From Psychrobacter sp. TAE2020 (GTDB lineage: Bacteria > Pseudomonadota > Gammaproteobacteria > Pseudomonadales > Moraxellaceae), in contig NZ_JAHLMU010000001.1 in the NCBI RefSeq assembly GCF_018919485.1, positions 2,692,048 through 2,756,047 on the forward strand: DNA of 64,000 nucleotides, given 5' to 3'. Below, piece after piece: positions 58,086-64,000 of the stretch. Under the pieces are notes generated by a model. The model worked only from the letters and a program-made list of their open reading frames with translations. It had not been told where the DNA came from and ran no database searches. The position numbers were made by a program, and so were the translations under genes. Position 1 is the stretch's first letter. Every line of letters starts with the position of its first letter.

Positions 58086-59440
58086 GTTACAAACTCTTCT
58101 GAGCCAGTGGGATGAATAGCAACGGTATTATCAAAGTCCGCCTTCGTTGCGCCCATTTTTATCGCGACCGCAAAGCCCTGAATCATCTCATCGACGCCAA
58201 AGCCAATACCATGTAGGCCAATCACCTTTTCATCCTCACCTAAGCATACTAACTTCATCGTACACTTTTGCCGATGCTGGGTCACTGCACTAAACATATC
58301 GGTAAAGCTTGAGCTATAGCATTTAATAGCCTCTTTACCAAATTGATTGACAGCCTCAATCTCAGACAAGCCAATGGTACCGATAGGAGGATGGGTAAAA
58401 ATCACCGTCGGTATCAAATCGTAGCTTAGATGCTCATCAGGTTTGTCATTGAATAGGCGCTCCGATAATCGGCGACCTGCGGCAACCGCGACTGGGGTCA
58501 AATCAACGCTGTCCTCAATAATATCACCGACCGCATAAATACCATCAACGTTAGTATTTTGGAACTTATCGACTTTGATTTTATCGTCATCAGTCGTCGC
58601 AACGCCAGTGACATGCAAGTTAATATTATCGATAGAGGGCGCACGGCCTATTGCCCAAATCAAGCAATCAACGGTGTCGATATGGCCTTCGCTATCATCA
58701 TTGACAGATAAGCTCAGGCTATCATCGGTATTTTTATTAACCTCGTCTATTACACTATTGGTATGCAAATGAATGCCCGCTTGCTCCATCTCTATCAATA
58801 AAGTCTCGATAATCGTATGGTCAAAGGTGCGTAATGGCGAGTGTTTGCGCACGTATAAATGTACTTCAGAGCCGAGACTATTAAGTACACCTGCGATCTC
58901 AACAGCGATATAGCCTGCGCCAACGATAGCGACGCGCTTTGGTAAATGATTTAATTTAAAAAAGCCATCAGAGTCGATACCATGCTCCGCGCCCTTGATA
59001 TTAGGCTTAATAGGGTGACCACCCGTGGCAATCAAAATATGGTCAGCGGTAATGTGTTCGCCATTAACCTCGACGGTATTGGTATCGACAAACTTAGCAA
59101 AGCCTTTTATCACTTCAACACCGTTTTTGGCGAGGTTATTATCATAGGCGCGGTGGATGTTTTCGATATATTGTTGGCGACTTTGTACTAACTTTTGAAA
59201 GTCAAAGCCTTTGACCTCAACGTCAAAACCATAGTCTGGCGCGAACTTGTGAATAGTCTCAGCGACATGCGCGCCATACCACATTACCTTTTTGGGCACG
59301 CACCCCCAATTGACGCAAGTGCCGCCTAATTGCTCGGCTTCGATAATCGCGCACTTTTTGCCATAGCTTGCCGCACGGTTGATTGAGGCAATACCGCCGC
59401 TACCGCCACCAATGGCGATATAGTCATAATGTTTGGTCAT
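58076..59440 (-). CDS. gor: Glutathione-disulfide reductase
   Basis: 454 residues of the pyridine nucleotide-disulphide oxidoreductase fold. FAD motif [17 protein letters not shown], redox-active [18 protein letters not shown] motif [15 protein letters not shown] with the phosphate-binding arginines in [12 protein letters not shown], and C-terminal [15 protein letters not shown] contributing the catalytic His. The [10 protein letters not shown] segment favours glutathione reductase over lipoamide dehydrogenase or mercuric reductase. Keeps glutathione reduced. Confidence 0.94.
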   Translation of the reverse strand: MTKHYDYIAIGGGSGGIASINRAASYGKKCAIIEAEQLGGTCVNWGCVPKKVMWYGAHVAETIHKFAPDYGFDVEVKGFDFQKLVQSRQQYIENIHRAYDNNLAKNGVEVIKGFAKFVDTNTVEVNGEHITADHILIATGGHPIKPNIKGAEHGIDSDGFFKLNHLPKRVAIVGAGYIAVEIAGVLNSLGSEVHLYVRKHSPLRTFDHTIIETLLIEMEQAGIHLHTNSVIDEVNKNTDDSLSLSVNDDSEGHIDTVDCLIWAIGRAPSIDNINLHVTGVATTDDDKIKVDKFQNTNVDGIYAVGDIIEDSVDLTPVAVAAGRRLSERLFNDKPDEHLSYDLIPTVIFTHPPIGTIGLSEIEAVNQFGKEAIKCYSSSFTDMFSAVTQHRQKCTMKLVCLGEDEKVIGLHGIGFGVDEMIQGFAVAIKMGATKADFDNTVAIHPTGSEEFVTMR

Positions 59441-59616
59441 TGTTTTATCTCTTTAATTAAGGCTTGTTGATGCAGTTCTAAACTCTATTGTAATGGGTAT
59501 GATCATCAATCTTACAAGTTTTAATTATGAAGGTGTGCCAATTAGCATCGTTCTATAAAAGCCTTTAGGCAGAAACAGCCTGTCATCTAAGCGCATCTAA
59601 ACCTATTTAAACCCAT

Positions 59617-60069
59617 TTAAACAATGGCACGACGCCTATAAAACAACAGCCCAGGAATGGACAAGCCTAGCACTAACCCTGAGGTCACAAATAAGGCCTC
59701 AAACAAATACACCATCATTTGACTAAATAATTCGTCTGAAAAGCCGAAATAACCAATCTGCACCATACTGACCATCGCCTTATAAGCGGCGATACCCGGC
59801 ATCATACAGATCACGCTTGGCGAGATGAGAGCTTTGGGCGGTAGGGTATATTTCTTCGAGAAATAAACCCCCAAAAAGCTGGCGAGCATCGCCCCAAAAA
59901 AACTGGCAATCACAATATGCACATGCTGATAGACAAGGGCTGTTTTTAGTCCGAATCCAAAAGCAGTCATAAGCAAACAAGGTAGGATATAGCGTTTGGG
60001 TACGGTGAACATAAGCGTCCAACCAAGGGTAATAATACAAGAAAGCACCACGGCGTTAATGAACCACAT
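59617..60069 (-). CDS. yjjB: Threonine/serine exporter-type membrane protein, YjjB-like small subunit
   Basis: 150 residues, about five membrane segments, matching the ThrE C-terminal (DUF3815) half: LMTAFGFGLKTALVYQHVHIVIASFFGAMLASFLG, TLPPKALISPSVICMMPGIAAYKAM. The gene starts 1 bp before the end of the larger partner gene (60071), as yjjP-yjjB. In E. coli the YjjPB pair exports succinate; ThrE exports threonine. The true substrate here cannot be told from sequence. Confidence 0.9.
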   Translation of the reverse strand: MWFINAVVLSCIITLGWTLMFTVPKRYILPCLLMTAFGFGLKTALVYQHVHIVIASFFGAMLASFLGVYFSKKYTLPPKALISPSVICMMPGIAAYKAMVSMVQIGYFGFSDELFSQMMVYLFEALFVTSGLVLGLSIPGLLFYRRRAIV

Positions 60070-60070
60070 C

Positions 60071-60874
60071 TCAAAACCCCCAATGCTGTATTCTAAGTAA
60101 CACCAGCGCCATCACGATGCCAACGCACGCTGAAAAGGTCAGCATGTAGGTAAAAACGGCACGTCCAACCCCAATATTGACATAACCTTTTAAGATATCT
60201 GACAAAGAGTTGATTAAAGGGAAGCTGGGTATTAATAGCAAAACGCTAGAGGCAACGGCGATATCGGCATTATTACCGATATCAAAATAATAGGTCGTAG
60301 CCCCAATCAATGAGGCAATAAATGCGGTCACAATAGCGGTAATAAACGGGTTAAAGTGATGTTTGGACAGATAAATGCGGGTGAGCATCGCCACCAAACC
60401 CGCGATAAAAGTCACAGCGGTAATCGACCAACTGCCACCATTGAGATGGGCAAACGCCGCACAAGAAGTGCCAACAAACACAGCTACTAGCAAAGGTGGA
60501 TATACCGTCTTATCTAGCTCATCAAATGCAGAGGTCGTGAAGTCAGTCAGCTTTTCACGACTTATGGGCGATTCATCAACAGTGTCTTCGGTTTTATTAA
60601 CAATTTGCTGAATTTGAACTAATAAATTGACATTAATGCTCTGATTGATCGTGTCTCTAGTAGTGGTGATGCAGCGCTCATCGCAGATAGTCGTCAAGGT
60701 AATGGCGTTAAAGTTGAGCGAACATTCTACGCTGTTCATCCCTAAGGCCAGTCCTAAGCGCTTCGTTAAGTCTACCACCACGGCAGACTCAGCCCCATAT
60801 TGCATCAGGAGTAATCCGCAGCGCACGCATAATCGAGTAATGCGCTGCTGCTGTACGTAGCTGTTAGAAGTCAT
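60071..60874 (-). CDS. yjjP: Threonine/serine exporter-type membrane protein, YjjP-like large subunit
   Basis: 267 residues. The DUF1212/ThrE N-terminal half: TRLCVRCGLLLMQYGAESAVVVDLTKRL, then a soluble region, then about five membrane segments (VAVFVGTSCAAFAHLNGGSW, NPFITAIVTAFIASLIGATTYYF, VLLLIPSFPLINSLSDILKGY). With the adjacent yjjB product it makes a split ThrE-like exporter. First gene of this two-gene operon. Confidence 0.9.
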   Translation of the reverse strand: MTSNSYVQQQRITRLCVRCGLLLMQYGAESAVVVDLTKRLGLALGMNSVECSLNFNAITLTTICDERCITTTRDTINQSINVNLLVQIQQIVNKTEDTVDESPISREKLTDFTTSAFDELDKTVYPPLLVAVFVGTSCAAFAHLNGGSWSITAVTFIAGLVAMLTRIYLSKHHFNPFITAIVTAFIASLIGATTYYFDIGNNADIAVASSVLLLIPSFPLINSLSDILKGYVNIGVGRAVFTYMLTFSACVGIVMALVLLRIQHWGF

Positions 60875-61198
60875 GGGTTAGATACGCATGTTGGCTATGG
60901 AGTCATTACTCTAGATAGTAGCAGTGGTTATAGGGTCACGATAGCATAAGTTGAGTTTTATTTATATTGATCAGCTTATGCGTGTAAAAGATAAGAGTAG
61001 GGCGGTTTATGAGTTAAGCGAGACTTGAAGAATAAAATAATACTAAATTTTAAATATAAAGGTTTGTTTTTTATGAGGTATTCAACTATATTTCACTCTG
61101 CCTTTTAAATTCAGTTTTGAAGACACTAGAGGCTACCTATAACCAACTCTCATATTCAGTAAATTGTAGAAATAAAACTAATCATGGAAGAATAATAT
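60875..61198. other. Intergenic region between yjjP and the DUF2846 lipoprotein gene
   Basis: About 324 bp, AT-rich, carrying the leftward yjjPB promoter and the rightward lipoprotein promoter. I see no repeat or RNA gene in it. Confidence 0.5.
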
Positions 61199-61660
61199 AT
61201 GCTAAAAAAACTCTTTTTTTTGACAGTTATGTCAGGATTGTTCGCTGGTTGTGCTTCTGTACCTACAGAACAAGCTCATATTACTAGTACAATAAAACAG
61301 TTTAAGCCACCAGCGACTAATAATGCAGGTTTATATATCTATCGAAGTGCCAGCGTAGTAGGCGGAGCATTAAAGAAAGATATTTGGGTAGATGATAAGT
61401 GTATTGGCGAAACAGCAAAAGGAACTTTTTTCTATGAAGAAGTTTTAGGTAATGTCGAACATAAGGTTTCAACTGAATCGGAATTTTCTCCTAATGACTT
61501 AATGGTTCAGACTCAAGCCGGACAAAATTATTTTATTAAACAATATATTAAACCTGGCTTGTTGGTTGGGGGTGCGGGTCTAAAGTTAGTCTCAGAAGAA
61601 GAAGGGAAAAAAGCTATTAGCGATCTAAAATTAGGTATTAAAGGCAAATGTAGTAAGTAA
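61199..61660 (+). CDS. DUF2846 lipoprotein
   Basis: 153 residues. Lipobox FAGC (Cys18). The mature protein carries the DUF2846 pattern: NAGLYIYRSASVVGGALKKD, VDDKCIGETAKGTFFYEEV, GNVEHKVSTESEFSPNDL and AGQNYFIKQYIKPGLL. Two cysteines (DDKCIG, KGKCSK) may form a disulphide. Membrane-anchored, function unknown. Own terminator 45 bp downstream. Confidence 0.88.
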   Translation: MLKKLFFLTVMSGLFAGCASVPTEQAHITSTIKQFKPPATNNAGLYIYRSASVVGGALKKDIWVDDKCIGETAKGTFFYEEVLGNVEHKVSTESEFSPNDLMVQTQAGQNYFIKQYIKPGLLVGGAGLKLVSEEEGKKAISDLKLGIKGKCSK

Positions 61661-61704
61661 TAAGAAAATACTTGTTTGTTATCTTATTAAGTTTTATATG
61701 TTTG

Positions 61705-61737
61705 AAAAGGCATTAGCGTAATAGTTAATGCCTTTTT
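61705..61737 (+). terminator. Rho-independent terminator of the DUF2846 gene
   Basis: AAAAGGCATTA (61705-61715) pairs with TAATGCCTTTT (61726-61736) and runs on into T. Arms of 11 bp. Confidence 0.9.
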
Positions 61738-61932
61738 TATTAGCTTTTAATGTTAATTCCTTATTGTATCTACGATGATTTAGAAGTCCTTATATTATTA
61801 ACATAATATAAGGATTTCATTATTGCAACATACAGCTTTTTCACGAGGCAAAAGTTATAACGAAACAGATTTACCGCTACTTATTTATCCTTACCAATAC
61901 AACCAAGAATCTAAGTTAATATATCAATTGAC

Positions 61933-61962
61933 GTAGGTTGGGTGGAGCTTGCGACCCCCAAC
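61933..61962 (+). repeat. REP-like palindromic element, left copy
   Basis: A 30-bp palindrome-like unit beginning GTAGGTTGGGTG and ending GCGACCCCCAAC. Its inverse, with two differences, lies at 62540-62569. Together they flank the RAYT pseudogene. The 61661-61932 stretch before it holds the DUF2846 terminator and a short frame (about 61823-61933, ending SKLIYQLT) that stops inside this element; I cannot tell whether it is a truncated gene. Confidence 0.88.
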
Positions 61963-61986
61963 GAATATATTCAACAGTAAAAACCT

Positions 61987-62495
61987 TTAACCGCCCCAAT
62001 CTATAGTAAGCGAACCTTTCGCGACAAATCTATGGAATGAGGAATAAGGCCAGTCTTTTACATGCTCGACATAACCATGTTTTACAGGGGTACTGTTTTT
62101 AATAATAGCGGAATACAATTAATATGGGCGCGATAATCTCCTTTATCACGGATGCAATGCGGCCAAAATCGTCGTTGCCAAATACCGCGCTCTTCTTTTT
62201 TGCGTCGGCTATTGGAGATATATTCTGTTTTAGTAATATGATAAGAGAATTAATATTTGATTAATTTAATACGTATCGAGAAGTTAGCATCATCGTGTGG
62301 CATAGTACAAAGCATATGCAAATGATCTGGCAAGATTACGATAGCATCGATATGAAAAGGATGTTTTTGCTTTACGGTTTTAAAAGCATATCGAAGCGTT
62401 TCAATTTGCTTAATTAGTAAGTCGCTAGACCTATCAGCAAGGTTAATAGTGAAGAAATAGCTTGATCCTTGAATGTAGTGTCTTCGGTACTGCAT
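61987..62495 (-). pseudogene. REP-associated tyrosine transposase (RAYT), inactivated
   Basis: From the ATG at 62493-62495 the reverse strand reads MQYRRHYIQGSSYFFTINLADRSSDLL and IDAIVILPDHLHMLCTMP, the HUH-like Y1 transposase pattern. Ser-Ile-Arg-Ile-Lys-Leu-Ile-Lys-Tyr is followed by an in-frame TAA (62250-62252). The same frame continues as EERGIWQRRFWPHCIRDKGDY and then shifts near 62095 to NPVKHGY-like [21 protein letters not shown] and ends IDWGG-stop (61987-61989). A premature stop and a frameshift make it non-functional. It is flanked by inverted REP-like units, the usual partners of RAYTs. Confidence 0.88.
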
Positions 62496-62539
62496 GGTAT
62501 TCTGCAAGTGATGATTCAGAGTTTATCTTACGTTATGGT

Positions 62540-62569
62540 GTTGGGGGTCGCAAGCTCCGCCCAACTTAC
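62540..62569 (-). repeat. REP-like palindromic element, right copy
   Basis: Inverted relative to 61933-61962, starting GTTGGGGGTCGC on the given strand. The two copies agree at 28 of 30 positions, so the pair is a clear inverted flank of the RAYT pseudogene. Confidence 0.88.
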
Positions 62570-62600
62570 GGGTTCAACGTCAAATCATGATTAATGCAAG

Positions 62601-62630
62601 GTAGGTTGGTGTCGAGGTACGAGACCCAAC
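62601..62630 (+). repeat. REP-like element, second subtype
   Basis: 30 bp beginning GTAGGTTGGTGTCGAGG and ending ACCCAAC, the same length and ends as the first subtype but with a different centre (TCGAG.TACGA). A degraded copy in the same orientation lies at 63146-63175, on the far side of the zinc-ribbon gene. Confidence 0.7.
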
Positions 62631-62675
62631 GAAATAGTGTCGCTAATTAACTCTAAACCAACATAGGAGCAGATT

Positions 62676-63149
62676 ATGACTGAAAAACGATTTCAAGAAA
62701 GCTATGAAAATAGGATCTCTATTAGCATTCCTACCAATGATGATCCTACGCTAGTTATCTGTGCAAAGTGTCAATCAAAAGCTGTTGTTACTTTACATAA
62801 CGACGAGGCGAGGTTAACTTGTCCAATTTGCGGCTATAATCTAGCGAAAACAGCCGAAGAAAAAACATTTTATTGGGACGCAGAAAATCCAACGGACAGT
62901 TATTTTGGGGTAAATTTATGGTTGCAAACGGATTGCGTTGGGGAGAGTCTGTGGGTGTTCAATAAGCGTCACTTAGAATATTTAGAGAATTTTGTGTCAG
63001 TTAAACATCGGCAATGTAACCCAAATAATGAAACTTGGACGAATAGCTCACTAGCTAGCCGTTTACCTAAATGGCTTAAATCAGCTAAAAACCGTACGCA
63101 TATTTTAAAAGGGATTGAGGTTCTAAAATCTAAATATAACGATGCTTAG
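62676..63149 (+). CDS. Zinc-ribbon hypothetical protein
   Basis: 157 residues with a four-cysteine zinc ribbon (CAKC near residue 29-32, CPIC near 49-52), then a conserved C-terminal part: NLWLQTDCVGESLWVFNKRHLEYLENFVSVK and SSLASRLPKWLKSAKNRTHILKGIEVLK. This combination occurs in a widespread uncharacterised bacterial family. AGGAGCAGATT precedes the ATG. The stop codon (63147-63149) falls inside a REP-like unit, and another lies just upstream of the gene. Confidence 0.8.
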   Translation: MTEKRFQESYENRISISIPTNDDPTLVICAKCQSKAVVTLHNDEARLTCPICGYNLAKTAEEKTFYWDAENPTDSYFGVNLWLQTDCVGESLWVFNKRHLEYLENFVSVKHRQCNPNNETWTNSSLASRLPKWLKSAKNRTHILKGIEVLKSKYNDA

Positions 63150-63175
63150 GTTAGTGTCGAGATATGAGACTTAAT
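63146..63175 (+). repeat. Degraded REP-like element overlapping the zinc-ribbon stop codon
   Basis: The 30 bp starting TTAGGTTAGTGTCGAGA align with 62601-62630 at most positions (GTGTCGAG and GAGAC shared). The TAG at 63147-63149 that ends the zinc-ribbon gene is contained in it. Confidence 0.55.
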
Positions 63176-63184
63176 GAATAAATG

Positions 63185-63354
63185 TAGGAGCCAATACCGC
63201 TTTTCGCTCCTATCTTGGTCGCCTACTAGAGCGGTGACTAATAGCTAGTAGCGTTCCTGTTGCCTAGATAACGCTTCTAGCTGAGTCCCCACAATCTAGT
63301 GGTCAAACAAGGATAGCCGCCACAATCGGGGCTAAAAATCGCTCCAAGGCGACC
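63185..63354. other. Region with inverted repeats, possible small mobile element
   Basis: TAGGAGC (63185-63191) pairs with GCTCCTA (63206-63212), and GGTCGCC (63217-63223) pairs with GGCGACC (63348-63354). No coding frame. It resembles a palindromic non-coding element, but copies elsewhere in the window were not seen, so the nature is uncertain. Confidence 0.35.
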
Positions 63355-63402
63355 TTTAGCTGAAAATCATAAATATTTCTAAGGTCTGACCTGACTTTTA
63401 CA

Positions 63403-64000
63403 CTATTGATTTAGTTTTCGGTATCCGTTACATCCGTTCTGGTTGCCATTATCACAAGCCTTACCAAACCATTCTTTAGCCTGTCTATTGCTCTGCTGTA
63501 CACCTAGGCCTGTTCGGTACATCAATCCAAGATTATTTTGGGCTGATGGATCACCTTGATCAGCCGCTTTTGTATACCACTCAGCGGCTTTAGCATAATC
63601 CTGACGCACACCTTCGCCATCGTAGTACATCGATCCAAGATTGTATTGAGCTGAAATATTCCCTTGTTCAGCGGCTTTTTTATACCACTCAAATGCCTTG
63701 ACATGATCTTGACGAACTCCTAAGCCGTTAGAGTACATTATTCCAAGGTTATATTGAGCTGAGCTATTCCCTTGTTCAGCAGCTTTTTTATACCATTCTA
63801 CTGCTTTATTATAATCTTGATGTACTCCTATACCATCGTCATATAACAAGGCAAGATTCAATTGAGCTGAGGCATTGCCTTGCTCGGCAGATTTTTTATA
63901 CCACTTGACTGCTTCAGAGTTTGATTGGGCTGTACCTTTACCTTCTTCATACATCATCCCTAATAAAAATTGAGCATAGCCGTTACCTTGCTCGGCAGAT
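63403..64000 (-). CDS. Sel1-repeat protein, C-terminal part (runs off the window end)
   Basis: About 199 codons read to the window edge, with the start beyond it; an in-frame ATG at 63957 is internal because the repeat pattern continues past it (AEQGNGYAQFLLGMMYEEG). The visible part consists of 36-residue Sel1/TPR-like units with the pattern A-x-x-x-L-G-x-M-Y-x-x-G-x-G-V-x-x-D-x-x-K-A-x-x-W-Y, followed by a variant last unit (NRQAKEWFGKACDNGNQNGC). Such proteins form helical scaffolds for protein-protein contacts. Partner unknown. Confidence 0.93.
   Translation of the reverse strand, partial: SAEQGNGYAQFLLGMMYEEGKGTAQSNSEAVKWYKKSAEQGNASAQLNLALLYDDGIGVHQDYNKAVEWYKKAAEQGNSSAQYNLGIMYSNGLGVRQDHVKAFEWYKKAAEQGNISAQYNLGSMYYDGEGVRQDYAKAAEWYTKAADQGDPSAQNNLGLMYRTGLGVQQSNRQAKEWFGKACDNGNQNGCNGYRKLNQ

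Noticed and set aside
1-64000. tRNA or rRNA genes
   Set aside because: No T-loop-like GGTTCGAATCC motifs or rRNA-like stretches were recognised on either strand by eye; a tRNA-scan would be decisive.

Overview
The window looks like the chromosome of a gamma-proteobacterium of the family Moraxellaceae, most probably Psychrobacter. I infer this from the AT-rich DNA and TTG/GTG start use, from the gene order gmk-rpoZ-spoT-ridA, from a SpoT whose synthetase half is degenerate (as in Acinetobacter), and from the overall protein make-up. No database search was possible, so the genus is an inference. There are no tRNA or rRNA genes, no CRISPR array and no prophage. Most of the window is ordinary core genome, and accessory material is concentrated in the last 6-7 kb.

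Region by region. 1-2.8 kb: 5' end of recA (cut by the window edge), a gene-free AT-rich 1.3 kb stretch with two perfect DnaA boxes, and trmB. 3-8.6 kb: a membrane protein with a pilin-like tail, a KefB/C-type K+/H+ antiporter, a conserved unknown, a UPF0227 hydrolase and a His-rich CDF metal exporter. A perfect 11-copy heptamer repeat (8701-8777) separates these from priA. 8.8-15.7 kb, all leftward: priA, ridA, spoT, rpoZ and gmk (stringent response, guanylate metabolism, replication restart). 15.9-26.1 kb, all rightward: ispH, a thioesterase, htpG, a membrane-anchored legumain-like (C13) protease, S-formylglutathione hydrolase, a DUF2805 protein, rpe and several small proteins. 26.2-28.1 kb: rpmG and rpmB, then a decayed Ig-like lipoprotein gene.

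28.2-34.2 kb is a complete leftward urease operon, ureD-A-B-C-E-F-G-J: structural subunits, all four nickel-insertion chaperones (D, E, F, G) and a HupE/UreJ nickel permease. 34.5-50.3 kb is housekeeping: a YpjD-type cytochrome c assembly-like protein divergent from ffh, then tsaB, uppP, rsmJ, ubiA, a DUF4112 protein, mnmC, yciI/yciB, the RNase AM-type PHP protein, a diguanylate cyclase and truD. Three RNA-modification enzymes (rsmJ, mnmC, truD) and one tRNA t6A factor (tsaB) fall in this stretch.

50.6-61.7 kb holds redox enzymes (Rieske/FAD oxidoreductase, old-yellow-enzyme-type reductase, glutathione reductase), a GNAT acetyltransferase, two paralogous small lipoproteins around an XAC2610-like secreted protein, a split ThrE-type exporter (yjjP/yjjB) and a DUF2846 lipoprotein. 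57.8-63.2 kb is seeded with 30-bp REP-like palindromic elements. Two near-identical inverted copies flank a broken REP-associated tyrosine transposase (RAYT). A 3' remnant of a second such element lies at 57.8-57.96 kb, and a second repeat subtype brackets a small zinc-ribbon gene. The window ends inside a Sel1-repeat protein. The most unusual items are the RAYT/REP island, the recA-trmB intergenic region, the DUF2628-pilin fusion, the C13 protease and the hydrolase-only-looking SpoT.
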